The position numbers and the translations under genes are program-made. DNA of 46,597 nt from the NCBI GenBank assembly GCA_036745495.1, contig DAIOGA010000006.1, positions 1 to 46,597 of the forward strand, read 5' to 3'. This stretch comes from Methylopumilus sp036745495 (GTDB taxonomy: Bacteria; Pseudomonadota; Gammaproteobacteria; Burkholderiales; Methylophilaceae). How positions within the stretch are numbered: position 1 is the stretch's first letter; the number at the start of each line of letters is the position of its first letter. Shown here one piece after another: positions 24,914-33,417 of this stretch. A model generated the notes under the pieces. That model did no database searches, was not told the DNA's origin, and saw only the letters and a list, made by a program, of their open reading frames with translations.

Positions 24914-26434
24914 ATGGGCTTAGAAACATTGAAAAATCTTGGGGTAAAACATCCCTATAAAGCGAAATACGATAATTTTATCGGCGGTAAATTTGTACCT
25001 CCAGCAGATGGAAAATATTTTGAGAATGTCTCTCCAATCACAGGAAAAGCTTTTTGTGAAATTGCAAGATCAACAGAAAAGGATGTAAATCTTGCACTTG
25101 ATGCAGCGCATGCTGCTAAAGATGGTTGGGCTAAAAAGAGCCCTACTGAGCGCGCTAATATTCTTATGGCAATTGCAGATGTTATGGAAAAGAATCTAGA
25201 AGCGATTGCAATTGCTGAAACGATTGATAATGGTAAGCCACTTCGCGAAACGATGGCAGCTGATATTCCTTTAGCGATTGATCACTTTAGATATTTCGCA
25301 AGCTGCGTTCGTGCACAAGAAGGAAGTATTGGTGAAATCGATCATGATACATACGCTTATCATTTCCATGAACCTTTAGGTGTTGTAGGTCAAATTATTC
25401 CTTGGAACTTCCCTATTCTCATGGCTGCTTGGAAATTAGCTCCAGCATTGGCTGCAGGGAACGCTATTGTGATGAAACCAGCAGAACAAACGCCTGCTTC
25501 AATCATGGTTGTCATGGAATTAATCGGTCATCTATTACCGCCTGGTGTTCTTAATATCGTAAATGGTTTTGGTTTAGAAGCTGGTAAACCACTAGCAAGT
25601 TCACCGCGTATTGCCAAAATTGCATTCACTGGTGAAACGACTACGGGTCGACTCATTATGCAATATGCATCACAAAATCTTATTCCAGTGACATTAGAGC
25701 TTGGTGGTAAATCACCTAATGTATTCTTTGAAGATGTAATGGATAAGGACGATAGCTACTTTGATAAAGCACTTGAAGGCTTTACATTGTTTGCGCTGAA
25801 TCAAGGCGAAGTGTGTACTTGCCCTTCACGTGCACTCATTCAAGAATCTATTTATGACAAATTTATGGAGCGCGCACTTAAACGTGTAGCTGCTATCAAA
25901 CAAGAAAGTCCGCTTGATATGAACACTATGATTGGCGCTCAAGCATCAAGCGAGCAAGTTGAAAAAATTATGTCTTACGTTAAGATTGGCCAAGAAGAAG
26001 GCGCGCAACTCCTCATCGGTGGTAATCGTAAAAAACTTGGTGGTGATTTAGCGGAAGGATATTACATCGAACCTACCGTGTTCAAAGGTCATAACAAGAT
26101 GCGCATTTTCCAAGAAGAAATTTTTGGACCAGTGCTTTCTGTGACTACTTTCAAAGATGAGGCTGAAGCACTTGAAATTGCAAACGACACACTTTACGGT
26201 TTAGGTGCTGGTGTCTGGACGCGAAATGGCAATATTGCATTTAGAATGGGTCGTGGTATCAAGGCGGGTCGCGTATGGACAAATTGCTATCACCTCTATC
26301 CTGCTCATGCTGCATTCGGTGGATACAAGCAATCTGGTATCGGTCGTGAAAATCATAAGATGATGCTTGATCATTACCAACAAACGAAGAATCTTTTAGT
26401 CAGCTACAGCGAAAATAAGCTTGGCTTCTTTTAA
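24914..26434 (+). CDS. NAD-dependent aldehyde dehydrogenase, AldB/ExaC subfamily
   Basis: Oxidises aldehydes, typically acetaldehyde, to acids. The 506 residues carry the ALDH core: N166 in PWNFP, the general base E262 in LELGGKSPN and the nucleophile C301 in NQGEVCTC. The tail GYKQSGIGRENHKMMLDHYQ (316 onwards in the C-terminal third) is typical of the AldB/ExaC group. Even codon usage and an AGGGG ribosome site suggest strong expression. A DUF779 gene follows, a common partner of this subfamily. In a methylotroph the substrate may be a short aldehyde produced by PQQ-dependent alcohol oxidation, but formaldehyde use cannot be read from sequence. Confidence 0.95.
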   Translation: MGLETLKNLGVKHPYKAKYDNFIGGKFVPPADGKYFENVSPITGKAFCEIARSTEKDVNLALDAAHAAKDGWAKKSPTERANILMAIADVMEKNLEAIAIAETIDNGKPLRETMAADIPLAIDHFRYFASCVRAQEGSIGEIDHDTYAYHFHEPLGVVGQIIPWNFPILMAAWKLAPALAAGNAIVMKPAEQTPASIMVVMELIGHLLPPGVLNIVNGFGLEAGKPLASSPRIAKIAFTGETTTGRLIMQYASQNLIPVTLELGGKSPNVFFEDVMDKDDSYFDKALEGFTLFALNQGEVCTCPSRALIQESIYDKFMERALKRVAAIKQESPLDMNTMIGAQASSEQVEKIMSYVKIGQEEGAQLLIGGNRKKLGGDLAEGYYIEPTVFKGHNKMRIFQEEIFGPVLSVTTFKDEAEALEIANDTLYGLGAGVWTRNGNIAFRMGRGIKAGRVWTNCYHLYPAHAAFGGYKQSGIGRENHKMMLDHYQQTKNLLVSYSENKLGFF

Positions 26435-26454
26435 GATTCAATTTAACTAAAGTT

Positions 26455-26488
26455 AAAGGCAAGGCTTTAAGTCTTGCCTTTCTTTTTT
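26455..26488 (+). terminator. Intrinsic terminator after the aldehyde dehydrogenase gene
   Basis: A nine-pair perfect stem AAAGGCAAG/CTTGCCTTT with a nine-base loop is followed by C and a run of six Ts. The last T abuts the ATG of the DUF779 gene, so terminator and start codon are contiguous. Confidence 0.85.
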
Positions 26489-26710
26489 ATGGAAAAAACT
26501 TTTACACGCATAGATACAACAGAAGCCGCGAACACACTGATCGATTCTTTAAAAGAAAAATACGGTGAATTGATATTTCATCAATCAGGCGGTTGCTGTG
26601 ATGGAAGNNNNNNNNNNNNNNNNNNNNNNNNNNNNNNNNNNNNNNNNNNNNNNNNNNNNNNNNNNNNNNNNNNNNNNNNNNNNNNNNNNNNNNNNNNNNN
26701 NNNNNNNTAG
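26489..26710 (+). CDS. DUF779 family protein, mostly lost in an assembly gap
   Basis: The first 39 residues are readable. They end in FHQSGGCCDG, the conserved cysteine-bearing signature of DUF779 proteins, which are usually about 110-130 residues and often follow AldB/ExaC-type dehydrogenases. Their function is not established. The Ns begin right after the signature, so the rest is unknown; the TAG at 26708-26710 may or may not be the true stop. I prefer ATG 26489 over the in-frame TTG at 26474, which lies inside the terminator stem. There is no ribosome site in front of the ATG because the terminator occupies that space. Confidence 0.75.
   Translation: MEKTFTRIDTTEAANTLIDSLKEKYGELIFHQSGGCCDGXXXXXXXXXXXXXXXXXXXXXXXXXXXXXXXXXX
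26608..26707. other. Assembly gap (100 N) in the DUF779 gene
   Basis: This is a nominal 100-base placeholder. A full DUF779 gene would need about 210-270 bases here, plus the -35 region of the 4.5S RNA promoter. Confidence 0.97.
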
Positions 26711-26712
26711 GT

Positions 26713-26718
26713 TAAAAT
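26713..26718 (+). promoter_or_regulatory. -10 element of the 4.5S RNA gene
   Basis: TAAAAT lies 8 bases before the predicted first base of the 4.5S RNA at 26726, the correct distance for a sigma-70 start. The -35 would fall inside the N run and cannot be seen. Confidence 0.5.
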
Positions 26719-26725
26719 AATCACT

Positions 26726-26820
26726 GGCGGGCCTCCCCGCATTGTAATTTAGCCAACCTGGTCAGGTGCGGAAGCAAGCAGCCACAACTAAAGAAACAAG
26801 TGCCGGGGGTCTGGCTCGCC
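26726..26820 (+). ncRNA. ffs: Signal recognition particle 4.5S RNA
   Basis: The hallmark apical part is present: GGTCAGGTGCGGAAGCAAGCAGCC, with the GGAA tetraloop and the symmetric internal loop that binds the M domain of Ffh. The ends pair, GGCGGGCC with GGCTCGCC (one G-U), closing a single long hairpin of about 95 bases, the bacterial small SRP RNA type. It works with Ffh and FtsY in co-translational targeting. It lies immediately upstream of dnaX. The exact ends are uncertain by a few bases. Confidence 0.95.
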
Positions 26821-26854
26821 TCTTAATTAACTTGGATTGGTTAAACATTATTTC

Positions 26855-28492
26855 ATGAGTTATCAAGTTCTTGCTCGCAAATATCGCCCTCGTTCGTTTG
26901 ATACGCTCGTCGGTCAAGCACATGTCGTGCAAGCACTTAAAAATGCACTTGATCAAAAAAGACTTCATCATGCTTATCTTTTTACAGGCACCCGTGGTGT
27001 TGGTAAAACTACATTAGCACGTATTCTTGCAAAGTCCCTTAATTGCGAAAAAGGTATCAGTTCATCACCTTGCGGTATTTGTGCGGTATGTACTGAAATA
27101 GATCAAGGACGATACGTAGACTTAATTGAAGTCGACGCAGCATCTAATACTCAAGTGGATAATATGCGAGATCTTTTAGATAACGCGCAATACGCTCCCA
27201 CACAAGGACAATTTAAGATTTACATCATTGATGAAGTGCATATGCTTTCAAAAAGTGCATTTAATGCAATGTTAAAAACATTAGAAGAACCGCCGGAACA
27301 CGTCAAATTTATCTTAGCCACGACTGACCCCCAAAAAGTGCCAGTTACTGTTTTATCGAGATGCTTACAGTTTAATTTAAAACAAATGCCTTCTCTATCT
27401 ATTTCAGAATATTTGGAAAAGATACTAAAAGAAGAAGGTATCGTATATGAAATCAATGCGCTCTATCTCATTGCAAAATCAGCCAATGGAAGTATGCGCG
27501 ATGCATTATCAATTCTTGATCAAGGTATCGCTTATTGCGGGGGCACCATTGAAGAAACTACGATCAAGAAAATGCTGGGTGCGATTGACCAATCATACTT
27601 ATTTAACTTAATTCATGCAGTCATTGAGCAAGATGGCAATAAAGCCCTCGAGATTGCGAAAGAAATGAATGAAAGAAATCTTTCGTTTGATGCAGCGCTT
27701 AATGATCTTGCTAACCTTATTCAAACTATTAGCGTGGCTCAATCTATTCCAGATGCTTTAGAGGCATCTTATCTTGATCGCGATCAAGTCATTACATTAA
27801 CAAAACAAATAAGTGCGGAACAATTGCAACTTCTTTATCAAATTGCCATATTAGGTCGACGAGATCTTTATTTGGCGCCTGAAGAGTTTGCTGGATTTAC
27901 AATGACACTTTTAAGAATGCTTTCTTTTGCACCTCAAGAAGCGATCGCTTCAAAAGTGGTATCGCCACAAAAAAAAGAAATTCCAATTAATGTAATAAAG
28001 CCTGAAATAATTTCAAAGCCCAACCAAGTGTCACCTGATGCGCTTGAGATTAAAAAAAAAATTGAAGTCATAGATGAAATTAAAGATGAAGAAACAAAAG
28101 AAACTCTGATATTCAATGGAAATTGGCGTGAGCTTGTAGATCAATTGAAATTAGGTTTAGTGAAAGCGCTTGCGCAACAATCAGAACTTGTAAGTTTTAA
28201 AAATAATGAAATGATTTTATCTATTGCGGATGAACATAAACATCTACTTAATGAAACTTACCAAAAAAAATTAGAATCTAGTTTGTCTGAATATTTTAAT
28301 CAACGTATCAAGCTTGTGATCTTGCAAAAAGGTGCAAATAATTCACCACTTAAACAAAAGCAAGAAGAACGTTCAACACTTATGAAAGATACAGAAGAAG
28401 CTATGCTTCAAGATCAATTTGTTCAATCATTACTTACAGAATTTAATGCTGAAATTATTCCATCTAGCATTAAACCTAATCAATCTTTATAA
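26855..28492 (+). CDS. dnaX: DNA polymerase III subunit tau (and probably gamma)
   Basis: Clamp-loader ATPase and replisome organiser. I start it at the ATG of MSYQVLARKYRP, which matches E. coli DnaX, rather than a TTG 18 bases upstream; this gives 545 residues. Walker A GTRGVGKT has K51, the zinc module uses C64, C73, C76 and C79, and Walker B is IIDEVHML. The clamp-loader core ends near 370 and a lysine/glutamate-rich linker plus tau-specific domain follows. Codons 400-403 contain ten consecutive As; slipping back one base gives AAT then TGA, so a 403-residue gamma-like product is likely. It starts the dnaX-ybaB-recR operon. Confidence 0.97.
   Translation: MSYQVLARKYRPRSFDTLVGQAHVVQALKNALDQKRLHHAYLFTGTRGVGKTTLARILAKSLNCEKGISSSPCGICAVCTEIDQGRYVDLIEVDAASNTQVDNMRDLLDNAQYAPTQGQFKIYIIDEVHMLSKSAFNAMLKTLEEPPEHVKFILATTDPQKVPVTVLSRCLQFNLKQMPSLSISEYLEKILKEEGIVYEINALYLIAKSANGSMRDALSILDQGIAYCGGTIEETTIKKMLGAIDQSYLFNLIHAVIEQDGNKALEIAKEMNERNLSFDAALNDLANLIQTISVAQSIPDALEASYLDRDQVITLTKQISAEQLQLLYQIAILGRRDLYLAPEEFAGFTMTLLRMLSFAPQEAIASKVVSPQKKEIPINVIKPEIISKPNQVSPDALEIKKKIEVIDEIKDEETKETLIFNGNWRELVDQLKLGLVKALAQQSELVSFKNNEMILSIADEHKHLLNETYQKKLESSLSEYFNQRIKLVILQKGANNSPLKQKQEERSTLMKDTEEAMLQDQFVQSLLTEFNAEIIPSSIKPNQSL
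28052..28065 (+). promoter_or_regulatory. A10 slippery site with immediate -1 stop in dnaX
   Basis: Ten As at 28052-28061 encode K400-K402 and the first base of I403. In the -1 frame the next codons are AAT TGA; in the +1 frame TTG AAG TCA TAG. Both alternatives stop at once, leaving a product with only the clamp-loader core. E. coli dnaX (A AAA AAG) and Thermus dnaX (A9) use comparable sites to make gamma. I did not find a clear stimulatory stem-loop after it. Confidence 0.6.
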
Positions 28493-28503
28493 GGAGTCGT
28501 CAT

Positions 28504-28812
28504 ATGATGAAAGGTGGCATGGGCAATTTAATGAAGCAAGCACAAATGATGCAAGCCAATATGCAAAAAGCACAGGATGAACTTGGGCAGATTGACGTAG
28601 AAGGTATCGCTAGCAACGGGCTTGTTAAAATCGCTATCTCTTGCAAACATCAAATTAAAAAGATTTCTATTGATCCTTCAGTGATGAGCGATCACGAGAT
28701 GTTAGAAGATCTCTTAATTGTCGCCTTTAAAGATGCATTACAAAAAATTGAACAAACAACTAATGCCAAGATGGGTACTATGTTGCCGCCTGGAATGAAG
28801 TTACCTTTCTAA
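28504..28812 (+). CDS. ybaB: YbaB/EbfC nucleoid-associated protein
   Basis: Small dimeric DNA-binding protein of the YbaB/EbfC family. Its 102 residues are normal for the family; the methionine- and glutamine-rich first helix (NLMKQAQMMQANMQKAQ) and the end GTMLPPGMKLPF are characteristic. A strong AAGGAG ribosome site precedes the ATG. It lies between dnaX and recR, the order conserved in most bacteria, which suggests a role linked to recombination or replication. Confidence 0.95.
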   Translation: MMKGGMGNLMKQAQMMQANMQKAQDELGQIDVEGIASNGLVKIAISCKHQIKKISIDPSVMSDHEMLEDLLIVAFKDALQKIEQTTNAKMGTMLPPGMKLPF

Positions 28813-28821
28813 TTTTATTCT

Positions 28822-29424
28822 ATGAAAAATACTGAAGCACTGGAACAGCTCGTTGATGCCTTAAGGTGCTTACCCGGTATTGGCCCTAAATCAGCTTTAC
28901 GTATGGCTTATCATCTACTGCAACATGACAGAAAAGGCGCATCTCAACTTGCAACATCAATAGCAAATGCCATTGAGCTTGTAGGGCATTGTTCTCATTG
29001 TAATAATTTTTCTGAAGAAGTGATCTGCTCACTTTGCTCATCTAAAGAACGTGATCCCTCACTTCTTTGTGTCATTGAAATGCCGAGTGATCTTATGATG
29101 TTAGAACAAACGCATTCTTATAACGGCATGTATTTCATATTGATGGGTAAACTCTCACCATTGGATGGCATTGGACCTAAAGACATCCATTTAGACAGAC
29201 TTTTGAAAAGACTTGATGCAGGAATCGTTAAAGAAGTGATTTTGGCTAATAATTTTACAGTGAGTGGTGACGCTACGGCACATTACGTGACTGAACTTCT
29301 AAAATCTCGCGGTATTAAATTAAGTCGCATTGCAAGAGGATTGCCTATGGGCGGCGAGATTGAATATGTTGATAGTGGCACACTCGCTCAAGCGATGATT
29401 GAACGAAAAACAATTAAAGACTAA
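28822..29424 (+). CDS. recR: Recombination mediator RecR
   Basis: Works with RecF and RecO to load RecA at single-strand gaps. The 200 residues have the N-terminal helix-hairpin-helix (LPGIGPKSALRMAYHLL), a C4 zinc finger (CSHCNNFSEEVICSLC) and a Toprim domain from about 80, with the conserved CVIEMPSDLMMLE and LANNFTVSGDATAHYV. It starts 9 bases after ybaB. Its 3' end overlaps the convergent gph by 4 bases. Confidence 0.97.
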   Translation: MKNTEALEQLVDALRCLPGIGPKSALRMAYHLLQHDRKGASQLATSIANAIELVGHCSHCNNFSEEVICSLCSSKERDPSLLCVIEMPSDLMMLEQTHSYNGMYFILMGKLSPLDGIGPKDIHLDRLLKRLDAGIVKEVILANNFTVSGDATAHYVTELLKSRGIKLSRIARGLPMGGEIEYVDSGTLAQAMIERKTIKD

Positions 29425-30065
29425 AAGTAACTTAATATATCTTTTGGTTTATCAATGATATGGTGAGCATTCCAATTTCTACCATCATCCCCCTCTTCTA
29501 AATATCCATAGCGAGCAATCATACTGATCATACCGGCATCATTTGCCGCAATAACATCACGTCTATCATCCCCTAGATAAATAATTTCAGATGGCTGAAT
29601 GGCAAGTATCGATGCAGCTTTAATAAGCCCTTCTGGGGATGGTTTTGGAATAGATACATCATCACCTGAGACAAGACACTGTGAAAATTTTAAAAGAGGA
29701 TGAGAAGTGACAATGGGTGTTGCAAACTTACTTGCCTTATTAGTCACAATCCCCCATGCAATTTTTTTGAGATTTAAATCTTGAATTAAATCTTCAATAC
29801 CTTCCATACATTGCACATCTTGATTGAAAATTTCTTTATAAATACTTAAAAACTCTTCGATACGTGAATCAAATAAAGGGTCATTCTTATCCATATCAAA
29901 ACCGGCTTTAAGAAGACCTGCGGCACCATGAGAAGCAAAGGGTCGACCTTTTAAAAAAGGAATCGGGGCTAAATCATATTTTTGTCTTAGTTGATTGAGT
30001 GCGCCTACAAGTTGTGGTGCGCTATCGATTAATGTGCCATCTAAATCAAAGAGAACCGCTTTCAT
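29421..30065 (-). CDS. gph: Phosphoglycolate phosphatase (HAD family)
   Basis: HAD-superfamily hydrolase that most likely removes phosphate from 2-phosphoglycolate. The nucleophile and acid are D7 and D9 in FDLDGTLIDSAP, the lysine motif lies in SGDDVSIPKPSPEG, and the C-terminal YLGDDRRDVIAANDAGM holds the metal-binding aspartates. Length is 214. It follows ubiG after 2 bases, the usual ubiG-gph neighbourhood of Betaproteobacteria. HAD members are hard to separate by sequence; context supports this name. Confidence 0.88.
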   Translation of the reverse strand: MKAVLFDLDGTLIDSAPQLVGALNQLRQKYDLAPIPFLKGRPFASHGAAGLLKAGFDMDKNDPLFDSRIEEFLSIYKEIFNQDVQCMEGIEDLIQDLNLKKIAWGIVTNKASKFATPIVTSHPLLKFSQCLVSGDDVSIPKPSPEGLIKAASILAIQPSEIIYLGDDRRDVIAANDAGMISMIARYGYLEEGDDGRNWNAHHIIDKPKDILSYF

Positions 30066-30067
30066 GA

Positions 30068-30787
30068 TTAATCTTTAGTCACTTCAATCAGGTAATTGAC
30101 TGAAACATCATCACCTAATTTATATACATCTGTGATTGGATTGTAAGTCATACCCACTAATGTTTTTATATTTAAATCTTCTTTTCTGCACCATGCAATC
30201 AATTCAGAAGGTTTGATAAATTTTTCATAATCATGCGTACCACGCGGTAATAATTTAAGAATATATTCAGCACCAATCACAGCAAATAAGTAAGCCTTGA
30301 TATTACGATTAATCGTGGACATAAAAAGTGTGCCGCCAGGTTTTAAAAGTTTTGCACATAAAGACACAATGATTGATGGATCTGGCACATGCTCTAACAT
30401 TTCCATACAGGTAATCACATCATAAGAAGCTTTGTGTTTTAAAACTATCGATTCTATCGATGCGCACTGATAATCAATATTCAATTTGGATTGAAGCGCA
30501 TGAAGTTTTGCAATACGAATGACTTTTTCGCCCATATCAATTCCGGTCACATCTGCACCAAGTTTTGCCATAGATTCAGAAAGTATGCCGCCGCCACAAC
30601 CTACATCGAGCACTTTTTTATTTTTTAAATTCACTTTTTCATGAATAAAATTAAGGCGAAGGGGATTGATTTGATGGAGTGGTTTAAATTCACTCTCCTC
30701 ATCCCACCATTTGTGAGCGAGCTCGTTAAATTTATCAACTTCTTCTTGAGAAACGTTTATATGTTTTGTTTTAGCTTGAGCTGCCAT
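30068..30787 (-). CDS. ubiG: Ubiquinone biosynthesis O-methyltransferase
   Basis: SAM-dependent enzyme for both O-methylations in ubiquinone synthesis. The 239 residues carry the SAM motif VLDVGCGGGILSE near 60-72 and the family end TYNPITDVYKLGDDVSVNYL. The N-terminus KWWDEESEFKPLHQINPLRLNFI matches E. coli UbiG, which supports the chosen start even though it overlaps the end of mtaD by 31 bases. That overlap, and the close gph start, imply one transcript mtaD-ubiG-gph. Confidence 0.95.
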   Translation of the reverse strand: MAAQAKTKHINVSQEEVDKFNELAHKWWDEESEFKPLHQINPLRLNFIHEKVNLKNKKVLDVGCGGGILSESMAKLGADVTGIDMGEKVIRIAKLHALQSKLNIDYQCASIESIVLKHKASYDVITCMEMLEHVPDPSIIVSLCAKLLKPGGTLFMSTINRNIKAYLFAVIGAEYILKLLPRGTHDYEKFIKPSELIAWCRKEDLNIKTLVGMTYNPITDVYKLGDDVSVNYLIEVTKD

Positions 30788-32091
30788 CTTAGCGCTATAT
30801 CCTTACATGCTTGAATATCCATGGATGTTAAGAGTCCTTCTTCATATTGCAATATGCCATTCACCCAAACATGACTTACTTCTTCACGTGAGGCTGCATA
30901 AATTAAATGACTCATAGGATCATACATGGGTAATGTCGATACATGATCCATATTAAATACAGTTAGATCCGCATATTTACCTTTTTCAATAGATCCAATA
31001 CGGTCATCTAATCCTAATGCTTTTGCACCGTTAATGGTCACCATTTCTAAAGATGTTTTAGCATTAAGTATCGCAGGATTTTTTGTGATTCCTTTAGCAA
31101 GTAAAGATGCTAATTGCATATCATGCAATATATCTTGCTTATTATTGCTCGCACTTCCATCCGTACCTAAACATACATTAATGCTGTGCTTTTGTAATGT
31201 TTCTATATCTGCGATACCACTGCCTAATTTTAAATTTGAAGTTGGACAATGAATGACCGATACTGATTCTTTTGAAAATGTTGTTAAATCTTGATCATTC
31301 AAATATACGGAATGTACTGCCATAAATTGAGGGCTTAAAACGCCAAGACGATGAAGTCTTTCAATGGGTCTAATTTGATATTGTTTTAAGCTCTCTTTGA
31401 TCTCATCTTCTGTTTCATGTACATGCATATGAATGGTGAGATTAAGCTGATTAGCGTAGGTTAAAACGTGATCTAGCGTCTTATCTGAAACCGAATAAGG
31501 TGCATGAGGTGCTAAACTTGAAGTAATTAATGCTTCATCTCGCCAGCCATCACGAGCCTCAAGACCTTTCATCAAATAATCTTCCCCATCATTCGCATAA
31601 TTCGATGGATAATCCATTACAAAAAGACCAATGTTAGCTCTCATACCGCTTTGTTTAATCGCGCGAGAAGCCGCCTCAGGATAAAAATACATTTCATTGA
31701 ATGTCGTCACACCACTTTTTAACATTTCAGCGCACGCAATCAATGTGCCATCATAAACAAAATCGGGTGTGACCCATTTTTTTTCAAGCGGCCAAATAGA
31801 TTCATTAAGCCATGTATGAAGTGGCTGATCATCAGCGAAACCCCTAAATAAATTCATTGCAGCATGTGTATGCGCATTGATAAGGCCAGGAGTTACTATA
31901 TGATGGTGAAGCTGAAAGTGTTGAGTGGTTTGATAAAGTGATGTTACTTTTTTTGTTTCTATAATATCAATGATTCGATCCTGATTGATAATGATCGAAT
32001 GGTCTTCAAGCGTTATATTGTGTGGCCTAACGGGACAGATCCATTTAGCAGAAATAATCGTGCTGACATGTTGGATTTGAGAATCTGCCAT
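30757..32091 (-). CDS. mtaD: 5-methylthioadenosine/S-adenosylhomocysteine deaminase
   Basis: Amidohydrolase of the TrzA/ATZ/MtaD group, predicted to deaminate the adenine ring of methylthioadenosine or S-adenosylhomocysteine. The 444 residues show the metal ligands H74 and H76 in NAHTHAAMN, later HMHVHETEDE, and aspartate in CLGTDGSASNN. Pairing with the SAM-using UbiG supports a role in clearing SAM by-products. Substrate choice within this family (guanine, chlorohydrolase-type, MTA) is not certain from sequence alone. It lies 6 bases downstream of purA. Confidence 0.85.
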   Translation of the reverse strand: MADSQIQHVSTIISAKWICPVRPHNITLEDHSIIINQDRIIDIIETKKVTSLYQTTQHFQLHHHIVTPGLINAHTHAAMNLFRGFADDQPLHTWLNESIWPLEKKWVTPDFVYDGTLIACAEMLKSGVTTFNEMYFYPEAASRAIKQSGMRANIGLFVMDYPSNYANDGEDYLMKGLEARDGWRDEALITSSLAPHAPYSVSDKTLDHVLTYANQLNLTIHMHVHETEDEIKESLKQYQIRPIERLHRLGVLSPQFMAVHSVYLNDQDLTTFSKESVSVIHCPTSNLKLGSGIADIETLQKHSINVCLGTDGSASNNKQDILHDMQLASLLAKGITKNPAILNAKTSLEMVTINGAKALGLDDRIGSIEKGKYADLTVFNMDHVSTLPMYDPMSHLIYAASREEVSHVWVNGILQYEEGLLTSMDIQACKDIALRWQLKLKQNI

Positions 32092-32097
32092 TAACTA

Positions 32098-33411
32098 TTA
32101 TTCGAAGGGATGTTTAAGAACGATCGTTTCGTCACGCTCAGGGCCGGTCGATACGACATGAATTGGCACTTCGCATAATTTTTCTAATGTTTTGAGATAA
32201 TGCTGCGCATTTTTGGGTAACGCATCCCATGATTTAATGCCGAAGGTATTTTCACTCCAACCATCCACTTCAATCAGTATAGGTTTACAACGTTCCACTT
32301 GATCAGCACCCAAAGGTAGTAGATCAATTTTCTTACCATCTAATTCGTAACCTACACATATCCCAATTTTTTTAATGCCATCTAAGACATCTAATTTTGT
32401 AATACATAAACCTGAGAGACTATTAATCATAGCAGAGCGTTTTAATGCCGCAGCATCAAACCAACCACAACGTCTTTTACGCTTAGTGACTGTGCCAATT
32501 TCTTTACCTTTTGTTGACATTTGATACCCAGGTGTATTTTCAGTTTCGATATCAAGCTCACTTGGGAAAGGTCCGCCACCTACACGCGTTGTGTATGCTT
32601 TAGTAATACCTAAAATATAATGCAGCATATGAGGGCCTACACCAGCTCCTGCAGCTGCCTGTCCTGACACACAATTCGATGAGGTCACATAAGGATAAGT
32701 GCCATGATCGATATCTAAAAGAGAGCCCTGCGCGCCTTCAAATAATAAATTCTTATTCTTTGCATTTGCTTCATAGAGTTTTTGTGATACATCTGCAAGA
32801 TAGGGTTTAATTTTTTCAGCATGCGTCATCGAAAGGTCGAATTGTTCATTCACATCAATCGGATCTTTTTTTAAATAATGTTGCAAGACAAAATTATGAT
32901 AATCCATCACTTCAATGAGTTTCTTTTTAAATGAATCTGGATTAAGCAAGTCATATACACGAAGGGAACGACGTGCAACCTTGTCTTCGTAAGCAGGGCC
33001 AATACCCTTACCCGTCGTACCAATCTTAGCTTCTCGCATCGCTTCTCGAGCTTGATCAAGTGCGACATGATGTCTTAAAATTAAAGGGCAGCCTGGACTT
33101 ACAAATAAACGACTCTTGACCTCGATGCCATCTTTTTCAAGCGTTTTAATTTCGTGAAGCAAATGTTCAATATCGAGTACCACGCCATTACCGATGAAAC
33201 AATCAACGTTATTACGAATAATGCCTGAAGGCACTAAATTTAATTTATATTCTTTTTGATTAGATCCTTGGCCAATGACTAGCGTATGTCCGGCATTATG
33301 TCCGCCTTGAAAACGCACGACACCTTCCGCATGATCGGTTAACCAATCGACAATCTTACCTTTACCTTCATCACCCCATTGCGTACCAATGACTACTAAA
33401 TTTTTTGCCAT
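32098..33411 (-). CDS. purA: Adenylosuccinate synthetase
   Basis: First committed step from IMP to AMP, using GTP and aspartate. The 437 residues match the family. GTQWGDEGKGKIVDWL near the N-terminus holds the catalytic aspartate, GHNAGHT the catalytic histidine, and the C-terminal half has TGPERDETI. It follows hisZ by 6 bases; the hisZ-purA link is conserved in Betaproteobacteria. Confidence 0.98.
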   Translation of the reverse strand: MAKNLVVIGTQWGDEGKGKIVDWLTDHAEGVVRFQGGHNAGHTLVIGQGSNQKEYKLNLVPSGIIRNNVDCFIGNGVVLDIEHLLHEIKTLEKDGIEVKSRLFVSPGCPLILRHHVALDQAREAMREAKIGTTGKGIGPAYEDKVARRSLRVYDLLNPDSFKKKLIEVMDYHNFVLQHYLKKDPIDVNEQFDLSMTHAEKIKPYLADVSQKLYEANAKNKNLLFEGAQGSLLDIDHGTYPYVTSSNCVSGQAAAGAGVGPHMLHYILGITKAYTTRVGGGPFPSELDIETENTPGYQMSTKGKEIGTVTKRKRRCGWFDAAALKRSAMINSLSGLCITKLDVLDGIKKIGICVGYELDGKKIDLLPLGADQVERCKPILIEVDGWSENTFGIKSWDALPKNAQHYLKTLEKLCEVPIHVVSTGPERDETIVLKHPFE

Positions 33412-33417
33412 CTTAAA

